This document shows, one piece after another, positions 1-6,373 of a stretch of DNA of 6,373 bases. The DNA comes from Balneolaceae bacterium. GTDB lineage: Bacteria; Bacteroidota; Rhodothermia; Balneolales; Balneolaceae. A model generated the notes under the pieces. It was not told the DNA's origin, did not search any database, and saw nothing but the letters and a program-made list of their open reading frames with translations. The stretch is taken from positions 1-6,373 of the forward strand of contig SLGA01000279.1 in assembly GCA_007123985.1 (NCBI GenBank). The letters are read 5' to 3'. The translations under genes and the position numbers were made by a program. The number at the start of each line of letters is the position of its first letter. Within the stretch, counting starts at the first letter, position 1.

Positions 1-1251
1 ATTCGCTATGAAGACATTGAAAAATGGTACGATTACGTAGAAGATTTTGCGGGAATAAGTGGTGAAGCACTTGGCCTTGAGCAGCTGCCCGACAGTAAAT
101 TTCTGCCTCCAATGGAGTTAAACTGTCTCGAAAAGCACTTAAAGCAGAGTATGATGGATTCGTTCGGAAGAGTGCTTACCATCGGCCGTGCTGCTCACTT
201 AACCCGTCCACACAATGGAAGGGGGCGCTGTATGATGCGTAATCTTTGTATGCGTGGTTGTCCATACGGCGCATATTTCAGCAGTAATGCTTCCACACTA
301 CCGGCTGCTGCTGCCACCGGAAATATGACTCTTCGTCCCCACTCCATTGTAGATTCCGTTATTTTTGATGAAGAACTTGGCAAGGCCACCGGTGTTCGGG
401 TAATTGATGCAGAAAGCGGTGAGTTAATAGAATATTATGCAAAAATTATTTTCCTGAATGCATCTTGCGTAAATACTACGCTCATCATGCTCAATTCACG
501 ATCGAACAGGTTTCCCGATGGTTTAGGTAACGACTCCGGTGAACTTGGCCACAACATGATGGATCATCACTTCAGGGCTGGAGCCAACGGCGAATACGAT
601 GGTTTCGAAGATGAATATTATTACGGAAGGCGACCGAGTGGTTTTTACATTCCACGATACAGGAACTTTGGAAACGATAAAAGAGACTATCTGCGAGGTT
701 TTGGATATCAGGGCGGTGCAAGCAGGCAGGGATGGACCCGCGCCGTACGGGAGCTTGCAATTGGTGAGCAGCTAAAAGAATATGTAACCACACCCGGAAA
801 ATGGACGATGGGTATGACTGCATTCGGCGAAATGCTGCCGGTTCACGAAAACCGAATGTACTTGAATTTCAATAAGCGGGATAAATGGGGGCAGCCAATT
901 GTTGTTTTCGACACAGAATTCAAGGAAAATGAGTGGAAAATGCGTGAGGATATGAAAAACGATGCAGCCGAAATGCTTGAAGCTGCAGGCTTGAAAAATG
1001 TAACCACATTTGATTCTCCCGGCGGGCCCGGGCTTGGGATCCATGAAATGGGAACGGCCAGAATGGGAAGAGATCCAAAAACTTCTGTACTTAACAGTTG
1101 GAATCAGGTACATTCTGTACAAAATGTGTTTGTAACCGATGGAGCGTGCATGACCTCAGCTGCCTGCCAGAATCCGTCACTCACATATATGGCGCTAACA
1201 GCCAGGGCGGCAAACTATGCTGCCGATGAACTCAGAAAAGGTAACCTTTAA
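1..1251 (+). CDS. GMC-family FAD-dependent sugar/polyol dehydrogenase, large subunit (5' truncated)
   Basis: The frame is open from base 1, so the gene begins upstream; 416 codons and the stop are present. The ATG at 112 is internal, because family-like sequence (WYDYVEDFAGISG, LPPMELN) runs in frame before it. The missing part should hold the N-terminal FAD-binding Rossmann motif. The C-terminal GMC domain is intact: HxMGTxxMG places the catalytic His at residue 348 of the visible part, and NPSLTYMALTARAA supplies the paired Asn (N391), the His/Asn arrangement of many GMC enzymes. Residues 77-87 form a C-x5-C-x3-C cluster, discussed in the findings. GMC enzymes oxidise an alcohol group of a sugar, polyol or choline while reducing FAD. 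The subunit-3 gene starts 14 bases downstream, so this is probably the catalytic subunit of a periplasmic gluconate/glucose or glucoside 3-dehydrogenase-like complex. The family call is secure; the substrate is unknown. Confidence 0.93.
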   Translation: MRYEDIEKWYDYVEDFAGISGEALGLEQLPDSKFLPPMELNCLEKHLKQSMMDSFGRVLTIGRAAHLTRPHNGRGRCMMRNLCMRGCPYGAYFSSNASTLPAAAATGNMTLRPHSIVDSVIFDEELGKATGVRVIDAESGELIEYYAKIIFLNASCVNTTLIMLNSRSNRFPDGLGNDSGELGHNMMDHHFRAGANGEYDGFEDEYYYGRRPSGFYIPRYRNFGNDKRDYLRGFGYQGGASRQGWTRAVRELAIGEQLKEYVTTPGKWTMGMTAFGEMLPVHENRMYLNFNKRDKWGQPIVVFDTEFKENEWKMREDMKNDAAEMLEAAGLKNVTTFDSPGGPGLGIHEMGTARMGRDPKTSVLNSWNQVHSVQNVFVTDGACMTSAACQNPSLTYMALTARAANYAADELRKGNL

Positions 1252-1265
1252 AAATCGGGAAAGTA

Positions 1266-1829
1266 ATGGAACGCAGAGAAGCAATTAAACGAACAGCAGC
1301 TTTGATGGGCGGAGTAATATTTGCACCTACAATTTTGGGTGTGTTAAACGGATGCACACCATCAACTGAAAAATGGGTTCCAGTGTTGTTTGACAGAAAT
1401 CAGGCATCTCTTGCAACTGCTCTTGCCAATACAATTATCCCGGAAACAGACACCCCCGGAGCAGTTGAGGTTGGTGTTCCAGGGTTCATCGAAAAAATGG
1501 TAAATGAAGTGTATACAGAAGAGCAGCGTCACGGGTTTTTAACCGGATTCGAACTCTTTGATGAAGAGTGCAGGAACAGTACAGGAAGTTCTTTTGCAGA
1601 TCTCACAGATGATGAACAGTACGAGTACGCATCACAAATAAACCGTGAAGCCATAGAAAATGAGCGAACTGAAGGCCCGCAGTTTTTCCTGATCTTTAAA
1701 GAGCTGACAATGGTTGGATTTTTTACATCAGAAGTGGGAGCTACACAGGTGCTTCGTTATGAAGCTGTTCCAGGTATTTATGAAGGTTGTGTTCCGTTTG
1801 AAGATATAGGCCGCACCTGGGCTACATAA
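1266..1829 (+). CDS. Gluconate 2-dehydrogenase subunit 3 family protein with Tat signal
   Basis: A 187-residue small subunit expected to partner the GMC dehydrogenase just upstream. The N-terminus has a twin-arginine pair (R3-R4, context ERREAIKR) followed by a hydrophobic stretch to about residue 27 and a lipobox-like LNGC ending at C30, so it may be a Tat-exported lipoprotein. Family hallmarks are IIPETDTPGA (57-66), ELT-x-GFFTSEVGAT (146-160), an LRY-x-x-x-PG-x-Y-x-GC segment ending at C175, and a final WAT. In characterised relatives the small subunit provides the export signal and helps stability of the flavoprotein, while electrons leave through a cytochrome c; no cytochrome gene is visible here. 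A GGGA at 1257-1260, five bases before the ATG, is a plausible ribosome binding site and supports this start. The 14-base gap to the preceding stop indicates one operon. Confidence 0.92.
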   Translation: MERREAIKRTAALMGGVIFAPTILGVLNGCTPSTEKWVPVLFDRNQASLATALANTIIPETDTPGAVEVGVPGFIEKMVNEVYTEEQRHGFLTGFELFDEECRNSTGSSFADLTDDEQYEYASQINREAIENERTEGPQFFLIFKELTMVGFFTSEVGATQVLRYEAVPGIYEGCVPFEDIGRTWAT

Positions 1830-1893
1830 ACAGTACATAATTGATGGTTAAATTGAGAGTTTGAAAAACAATCAAAACGAACCATTCTTTCTT

Positions 1894-3276
1894 ATGAAAA
1901 GGGCTACTCTTTTTTCATTCCTGTTTATACTGATTTTTTCAGGAATACTATCTTGTAATCAGCATCATGACCATCACTCTTCATCAGATAAGACTGAAAG
2001 TCAGTTTCTCCCTCCCGAATGGGCTGTGAATGCAAACATATATGAGGTAAACATTCGGCAGTATTCACCGGAGGGAACATTTGCTGCTTTTACGGAAGAT
2101 CTGCCGAGGCTGCAGGAGATGGGCGTACGCATTTTATGGCTTATGCCAATACACCCGATTGGTGAGCTGAACCGAAAAGGAACACTGGGAAGTTATTACA
2201 GCATCAGAGACTATACAGCTATCAATCCGGAGTTTGGTGATTCGCACGATTTTGCGGAACTGGTTGAAACCGCACAGAATCTGGGTATGAAAGTTATTCT
2301 TGATTGGGTGGCAAATCATACAGCCTGGGATGCCGTTTGGACAGAATCCAACCCGGAATTTTATCTAACTGATGAGGATGGAAATTTCTTTCCGCCTGTT
2401 GATGACTGGGAAGATGTAATTCAGCTTGATGTGGACAATCGTGATATGTGGGAGGCTATGATTCAGGCAATGGAATATTGGGTACGGGAATACAATATAG
2501 ATGGCTTCAGGGCTGATGTTGCCTACATGGTTCCAACCGAGTTCTGGATAACAGCACGAGAGCGCCTTGAGGCATTTAAACCGGTTTTTATGCTTGCAGA
2601 AGCAGAAGAACCGGAACTGCACCAAGCTTTTGATATGAGTTATACATGGGAACTTGCACAAACCATGCGAGATTTTGGAGCGGGTAATGCCACTCTTGCT
2701 GATTTTGATACAGCTCTTGAAAACAATTTTAATCGTTTTCATAAGAGAGATTTCAGAATGGTATTCACAACCAACCACGATGAAAACTCATGGCAGGGCG
2801 GTGACAGAGATTTGTATGGTGATAATTTCGAAAATATGGCTGTTTTTGCAGCAACCGTATGGGGCATGCCGTTAATTTATAACGGACAAGAATCCGGATT
2901 AAATAAACAACTCGAATTTTTCGAAAAAGATGAAATAGAGTGGGATGATTATCGATACCAGGATTTTTATACAACATTGCTTGACATAAACACACGAAAC
3001 CAGGCCCTTTTTAATGGAGAAATAGGCGGCGATTTTAAAAAAATGTCTACTGACAGGGATGAAAACATCTTTTCCTATAAGCGTATTGGTCATCATGAGC
3101 AGGTTCTGGTGATCTTAAATTTTTCAAATGAACAGATTGATTTTCAGTTTACAGATGGGCATGAGGGCACCTGGACGAATGTTTTTGATGGATCAGAAAT
3201 GCCAATTACTTCTGGTATGGTGAGTATTGATCCAAACAGCTACTATCTGCTTGAGCGAGTTTACATGAGCCACTGA
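1894..3276 (+). CDS. GH13 alpha-amylase family glycoside hydrolase, predicted lipoprotein
   Basis: Numbering is from the ATG at 1894 (460 residues). This start gives a clean lipoprotein signal: MKR, a hydrophobic core, then ILSC with the acylated Cys at 21. The frame also allows a TTG at 1861 (471 residues), which would put 11 polar residues ahead of the signal. After the Cys comes a His/Ser-rich linker (HHDHHSSSD), then the catalytic barrel from about residue 38. The four GH13 core regions are present: DWVANH (137-142), GFRAD with nucleophile D208 after R206, E236 in FMLAEAE as acid/base, and NHD (294-296) with D296 as the transition-state stabiliser. Roughly the last 80 residues look like a beta-sandwich C domain. 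The enzyme should hydrolyse or transfer alpha-glucosidic bonds in maltodextrins or related sugars, tethered to a membrane. The sugar transporter follows after 114 bases. The GH13 subfamily and exact substrate cannot be decided by eye. Confidence 0.93.
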   Translation: MKRATLFSFLFILIFSGILSCNQHHDHHSSSDKTESQFLPPEWAVNANIYEVNIRQYSPEGTFAAFTEDLPRLQEMGVRILWLMPIHPIGELNRKGTLGSYYSIRDYTAINPEFGDSHDFAELVETAQNLGMKVILDWVANHTAWDAVWTESNPEFYLTDEDGNFFPPVDDWEDVIQLDVDNRDMWEAMIQAMEYWVREYNIDGFRADVAYMVPTEFWITARERLEAFKPVFMLAEAEEPELHQAFDMSYTWELAQTMRDFGAGNATLADFDTALENNFNRFHKRDFRMVFTTNHDENSWQGGDRDLYGDNFENMAVFAATVWGMPLIYNGQESGLNKQLEFFEKDEIEWDDYRYQDFYTTLLDINTRNQALFNGEIGGDFKKMSTDRDENIFSYKRIGHHEQVLVILNFSNEQIDFQFTDGHEGTWTNVFDGSEMPITSGMVSIDPNSYYLLERVYMSH

Positions 3277-3327
3277 TTACTTGAACTCAGACATCACATA
3301 AATTCGAAGAAAAACATAAAATGCCTT

Positions 3328-3355
3328 TTGCTTCTGTAGCCAAAGTGAGTAATAT
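3328..3355 (+). promoter_or_regulatory. Candidate sigma-70-like promoter for the MFS transporter
   Basis: TTGCTT at 3328-3333 and TAATAT at 3350-3355 are separated by 16 bases, in the only sizeable gap of the window. Transcription would start near 3362, leaving a leader of about 30 bases before the ATG at 3391. Both boxes match the E. coli consensus only partly, and primary promoters of Bacteroidota-type bacteria often look different, so this is a weak call. Confidence 0.3.
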
Positions 3356-3362
3356 TCACTTT
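3342..3362 (+). repeat. Inverted repeat, possible operator or weak hairpin
   Basis: AAAGTGA (3342-3348) and TCACTTT (3356-3362) are perfect 7-base inverted arms around the loop GTAATAT, which contains the candidate -10 box of the transporter. The position suits a dimeric repressor site overlapping a promoter. The right arm runs into TTTTT, so a weak terminator after the amylase gene is the alternative, although the stem has only two G-C pairs and would be unstable. The repeat is seen directly; either function is inferred. Confidence 0.35.
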
Positions 3363-3390
3363 TTATCCTGAAAAATATCAATCATATACT

Positions 3391-4944
3391 ATGAGTGTAC
3401 AACCAAAGCAGCGCCCAAAACTTAGTTTCTGGCAAATTTGGAACATGAGTTTTGGTTTTCTGGGCATTCAATTTGGTTTTGCCCTTCAGAATGCAAATGT
3501 AAGCCGCATATTCGAAACGCTTGGTGCCAACGTTGATACCATTCCTATTCTTTGGCTGGCTGCACCTGTAACAGGGCTGGTTATTCAGCCTATAGTTGGG
3601 TATTTCAGTGACAGAACATGGACACGCCTTGGCCGCCGTCGTCCGTATTTTTTATGGGGTGCAATATTTGCATCTGTGGCGCTCATTATTATGCCTAACT
3701 CTCCGGTTTTATGGGTTGCAGCCGGCATGCTTTGGATTTTGGATGCATCCATTAATATATCAATGGAACCCTTTAGAGCGTATGTTGGTGATATGCTTCC
3801 ATCAGAGCAGCGTACCAAAGGCTTTGCCATGCAAAGTTTCTTTATTGGCACCGGAGCCGTTGTTGCATCAGCCTTGCCATGGATCATGACCAATTTATTC
3901 GGGATTGCAAATACAGCACCCGAAGGGATGATTCCACCATCGGTTAAGTGGTCGTTCTATATCGGTGGGGCAATCTTTTTCCTTGCCGTACTTTGGACAG
4001 TATTGCGGTCTCATGAATATTCACCTGAAGAACTCGAAGAATTTGAAGCGTATGATAATAACCAACTTGATGACAAAGATGTTAAACGGGATGTGCCCAT
4101 TGAGGCGGGAGAGGGGCAAAAGAAAATCAATTTTGGATATACGTTTTTGTTATTGGGTGTTCTCTTATCGGCAGCGGTTTATCTCACAGGCTACGACCTT
4201 GAACTTTACATTATAACGGTAGGTCTGGTTGTAATGGGCGGCATTTCGCTGGTTGCTGGACTTTTCCAGAAAAACGGTAAAACCGAACAGGGTTTAGTGG
4301 TTGTAATGCACGACTTTTTACATATGCCCAAAACCATGATTCAGCTTGCGGTGGTACAGTTTTTCTCCTGGTTTGCACTATTTGCTATGTGGATCTATAC
4401 AACAGCAGCCGTAACATCACACATTTATGGAACCAGTGATCCCACAACTGCGCTTTATAACGAAGGTGCCGATTGGGTGGGAATACTTTTTGCTGTTTAC
4501 AATGGGTTTGCCGCCATTATAGCGTTTGCTTTACCGCCGCTCGCTAAGCGAACAAGCCGTAAATTTGTTCACATGTTTGCACTTTGTGTAGGAGGAATTA
4601 GTCTTGTTTCCATCTACTTTATGAGTCACCCCAATACTTTGATACTATCTATGGTGGGAATTGGGCTTGCGTGGGCCAGTATTCTTGCTATGCCATATGC
4701 GATACTTGCAGGCTCGTTACCGGCTAAAAAAATGGGCCTTTATATGGGAATATTTAACTTTTTCATTGTAATACCGCAAATTATCGCTGCAAGTATGCTT
4801 GGTTTCATTACAAGAAATTGGTTTGAAGGTGAGGCCATTTTATCTTTGATGCTCGGCGGAGCAGCCATGATTTTAGCAGCTGCTTCAATGTATTTTGTTG
4901 ATGATGTGGATGAAGTAAACGAGCCGATTCTGCCCGGTACTTAA
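3391..4944 (+). CDS. MFS sugar transporter, SLC45/sucrose-transporter-like
   Basis: A 517-residue polytopic inner-membrane protein. The loop after the second membrane segment carries SDRTWTRLGRRRP, with R79-x-GRRRP (79-85), the signature shared by plant SUT/SUC sucrose transporters, animal SLC45 proteins and their bacterial relatives, overlapping MFS motif A. The segment MGIFNFFIVIPQ (452-463) is also typical of this family. Six hydrophobic segments lie before residue 206. An acidic, hydrophilic loop follows (about 208-247), then two further hydrophobic stretches (249-267 and 271-292), then six more from about 314 to 498, which suggests 14 rather than 12 membrane segments. Known relatives are sugar-proton symporters for sucrose, maltose or glucose. 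Next to a GH13 enzyme, import of maltose, maltodextrin-derived sugar or sucrose is the likely role. No clear ribosome binding site precedes the ATG. The family is secure, the substrate inferred. Confidence 0.92.
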   Translation: MSVQPKQRPKLSFWQIWNMSFGFLGIQFGFALQNANVSRIFETLGANVDTIPILWLAAPVTGLVIQPIVGYFSDRTWTRLGRRRPYFLWGAIFASVALIIMPNSPVLWVAAGMLWILDASINISMEPFRAYVGDMLPSEQRTKGFAMQSFFIGTGAVVASALPWIMTNLFGIANTAPEGMIPPSVKWSFYIGGAIFFLAVLWTVLRSHEYSPEELEEFEAYDNNQLDDKDVKRDVPIEAGEGQKKINFGYTFLLLGVLLSAAVYLTGYDLELYIITVGLVVMGGISLVAGLFQKNGKTEQGLVVVMHDFLHMPKTMIQLAVVQFFSWFALFAMWIYTTAAVTSHIYGTSDPTTALYNEGADWVGILFAVYNGFAAIIAFALPPLAKRTSRKFVHMFALCVGGISLVSIYFMSHPNTLILSMVGIGLAWASILAMPYAILAGSLPAKKMGLYMGIFNFFIVIPQIIAASMLGFITRNWFEGEAILSLMLGGAAMILAAASMYFVDDVDEVNEPILPGT

Positions 4945-4985
4945 CAAAAGGAAGCTGCTATCTTTTCTACCCTTAACAACCAGAA

Positions 4986-5525
4986 ATGAGACTCGACCCG
5001 AAATTCTTTAATCGCTTCATCGCAATTTGTGCTGCGATTACTTTTGTAGCTATTATTTTTTACACAGTTCGACATTCTCAATCTCAGATTCGGGATTTTG
5101 AGAGTAATCTTGAAAGAGTTCAGGCTGATACACTTTCGTTTCGATCTTACACGGAAACAGATTCACTTCATACATCAACTCTTCATGGCTCACCGGTAGT
5201 AATACAGTTTTGGTCAACCTGGTCGGGAAAATCGCATGCTGTAAACATTTTTCTGTATGAATTTAAATCAGAAAACCCTGATTTACAGGTTGTTGCAGGT
5301 GTTGTGCGGGATGATGAAACACTGGTTCAGGAATACATCCGTACTCAAACATTTCCATTTTTATATGTTGATGGAACATCATTCTATCAAAAAATATTTG
5401 TGCCTGGGGTTCCGTCTCAAATCTTCCTCAATTCTGACGGTGAGTATGTCGATTTTCACATTGGTGATAATGTTGATACACTCCGGGAAAAGTTGACTAA
5501 GTTGGTTCTGAATGAATATGAGTGA
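4986..5525 (+). CDS. Membrane-anchored thioredoxin-fold protein lacking active-site cysteines (TlpA/ResA-like)
   Basis: A 179-residue protein with one N-terminal hydrophobic segment (about 10-27) after a basic start, predicted to anchor a periplasm-facing domain. A short polar linker leads to a thioredoxin-like fold: the strand SPVVIQFWSTW, then WSGKS where active family members have WCxxC, so both catalytic cysteines are serine (S80, S83). The later GVPSQIFLNSDG segment keeps the cis-proline (P143) and the following strand and turn of TlpA/ResA proteins. The only cysteine is C15 in the membrane segment, so dithiol redox chemistry is not possible. A structural, chaperone-like or binding role is possible but unknown. 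The start is the only reasonable one, because a stop lies in frame shortly upstream. It begins 41 bases after the transporter stop and overlaps the next gene by 8 bases. Confidence 0.82.
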   Translation: MRLDPKFFNRFIAICAAITFVAIIFYTVRHSQSQIRDFESNLERVQADTLSFRSYTETDSLHTSTLHGSPVVIQFWSTWSGKSHAVNIFLYEFKSENPDLQVVAGVVRDDETLVQEYIRTQTFPFLYVDGTSFYQKIFVPGVPSQIFLNSDGEYVDFHIGDNVDTLREKLTKLVLNEYE

Positions 5526-6373
5526 TCATTTTGTTTGCGTAAACGGTAACATTATAAAGCAAAAAAATGCTGTAATTCCTGCTTTTCATTCCGGGTTGTT
5601 TTACGGAGCAGGCTGTTTTGAGACTTTTAGGGTTGATTACGGAGACTGTTTTAGATTTGAGGAGCACATTTCCCGGCTTAAAAGAGGACTGACTTATCTT
5701 GGTGTGCCCAAGCAGATCATGCCCGATCTCGCAAAACTTCAGAGCGAAATTTTGGAACTTTTAGCAAAAAATTCACTTGATTCTGAAATTGCGAAGGTTC
5801 GCATTCAGATTTCACTCAATGATACGCCCGGATACGGGTTTGATTCGGATACAGAGTTAATAAAGCTAATCAGTTGCAATAGAATTGAGGAAAATCAAAA
5901 CTTGGTCAGGCTTAAATTATCCGATATTCGAACAATTCCGTTTCAAAGCAGACCTGCTGATTTAAAACTGAGTAACATGCTTCACTACAGAGCTGCTTAC
6001 AGGGATGCGCAGAAATCAGGATTTGATGATGCATTGATGCTTAATCAGCGTGGTTTTGCTGCTGAAACTTCGATTGCCAATATATTCTGGATAGCTGGAG
6101 ATCACATTTATACACCCTCCCTTAGAACGGATATTCTGCCCGGTATAATGAGAGCTACACTCATCTCAATTATTAAAAAGATTCCTAAACTGACTATAAC
6201 TGAAGGCGAGTTTGGAGTTGATGTCATAAAAAAAGCCGATGCTGTTTGGATAACAAATAGCGTAAAAGAAATTTCTGAAGTTCAATGTTTTGAGGAAATT
6301 AAATTCCGGAAAAATCATGACATTTTTGATACGCTCAGAGAAGGACTTATTCATTTGAAAAATCCGAAAAAGA
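5518..6373 (+). CDS. Class IV (fold-type IV) PLP-dependent aminotransferase/lyase, aminodeoxychorismate lyase-like (3' truncated)
   Basis: The frame starts at ATG 5518 and stays open to the window edge: 285 codons, near the usual 270-290 residues of the family, so the stop probably lies just outside. Motifs occur in the right order: GAGCFETFRV (29-39), EEHISRL with R53 as the expected PLP-phosphate ligand, K150 in LKLSNML as the Schiff-base lysine, E183 in AAETSIANIFW contacting the PLP ring nitrogen, LPGIMR (207-212) and TNSVKEI (246-252). Fold-type IV members include branched-chain aminotransferase, D-amino-acid transaminase and 4-amino-4-deoxychorismate lyase (PabC, which releases p-aminobenzoate for folate). 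The CFETFR context looks more like the last two than branched-chain enzymes, which usually have FEG. A pabB-like gene just downstream would support the PabC reading. It overlaps the preceding gene by 8 bases, suggesting translational coupling. Confidence 0.9.
   Translation, partial: MSDHFVCVNGNIIKQKNAVIPAFHSGLFYGAGCFETFRVDYGDCFRFEEHISRLKRGLTYLGVPKQIMPDLAKLQSEILELLAKNSLDSEIAKVRIQISLNDTPGYGFDSDTELIKLISCNRIEENQNLVRLKLSDIRTIPFQSRPADLKLSNMLHYRAAYRDAQKSGFDDALMLNQRGFAAETSIANIFWIAGDHIYTPSLRTDILPGIMRATLISIIKKIPKLTITEGEFGVDVIKKADAVWITNSVKEISEVQCFEEIKFRKNHDIFDTLREGLIHLKNPKK

Noticed and set aside
772..1122. Open frame of 116 codons on the - strand
   Set aside because: It is opposite the conserved C-terminal GMC domain, has no family motif and no start signal.
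112..1251. A complete GMC gene starting at the ATG at 112
   Set aside because: In-frame sequence upstream of this ATG continues family-like residues, and the protein would lack the FAD-binding domain, so the true start is outside the window.
1859..1876. TTTGA...TCAAA repeat before the amylase gene, as an operator or terminator
   Set aside because: Five-base AT-rich arms in an AT-rich stretch are expected by chance and there is no T tail.
2365..2778. Open frame of 137 codons on the - strand
   Set aside because: It lies wholly inside the GH13 gene, across its core catalytic motifs, and its translation shows no recognisable domain. It is a shadow of the + strand coding sequence.
3585..3893. 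Overlapping open frames on both strands within the transporter gene
   Set aside because: Both are out of frame with the well-supported MFS protein, and the translations look like frame-shifted membrane-protein sequence.
4946..4966. AAAAG...CTTTT inverted repeat after the transporter gene, as a terminator
   Set aside because: The stem is only five base pairs with one G-C pair and an 11-base loop, with no following T run, so it is too weak to call.
6166..6354. Short - strand open frame near the right edge
   Set aside because: The region is covered by the PLP-enzyme frame, which contains conserved family motifs; the - strand translation is low complexity and unrecognisable.

Overview
The window holds six protein-coding genes, all on the + strand and tightly packed. 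The first is cut by the left edge and the last by the right edge. I see no RNA gene, mobile element, CRISPR array or long non-coding stretch; the longest gap is 114 bases (3277-3390). Base composition is moderately AT-rich, ribosome binding sites are weak or absent, and the GMC/subunit-3 pair reads like those of Bacteroidota and relatives such as Balneolota/Rhodothermota. That placement is an inference from protein style, not a marker-gene result.

Left block (1-1829): the C-terminal part of a GMC-family FAD-dependent sugar or polyol dehydrogenase, then a small gluconate 2-dehydrogenase subunit-3 family protein carrying a twin-arginine signal. Such pairs form periplasmic two-subunit oxidoreductases, including gluconate/glucose dehydrogenases and glucoside 3-dehydrogenases. 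The small subunit is thought to carry the folded flavoprotein through the Tat system.

Centre block (about 1861-4944): a GH13 alpha-amylase-family hydrolase with a lipoprotein signal and all four GH13 core motifs, then a large MFS sugar transporter of the SLC45/sucrose-transporter (GPH-like) type with the RxGRRRP signature. Between them lies the only gap able to hold a promoter. It contains a weak sigma-70-like promoter whose -10 box sits in the loop of a perfect 7-bp inverted repeat, a possible operator. The natural reading is a small alpha-glucan or alpha-glucoside module: a lipoprotein enzyme cuts the sugar outside the cytoplasm, the MFS protein imports the product, and the dehydrogenase pair may oxidise sugars in the periplasm and feed electrons to respiration.

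Right block (4986-6373): a membrane-anchored thioredoxin-fold protein of TlpA/ResA type in which both active-site cysteines are serine, overlapping by 8 bases a class IV (fold-type IV) PLP enzyme resembling 4-amino-4-deoxychorismate lyase or D-amino-acid transaminase. This pair has no evident link to sugar use and is probably a separate transcription or housekeeping unit.

No wholly new system is evident. The most interesting items are the cysteine-less thioredoxin-like protein, the possible iron-sulfur cysteine cluster in the GMC enzyme, the probable extra pair of membrane segments in the transporter, and the pairing of a GMC dehydrogenase with an alpha-glucan module.
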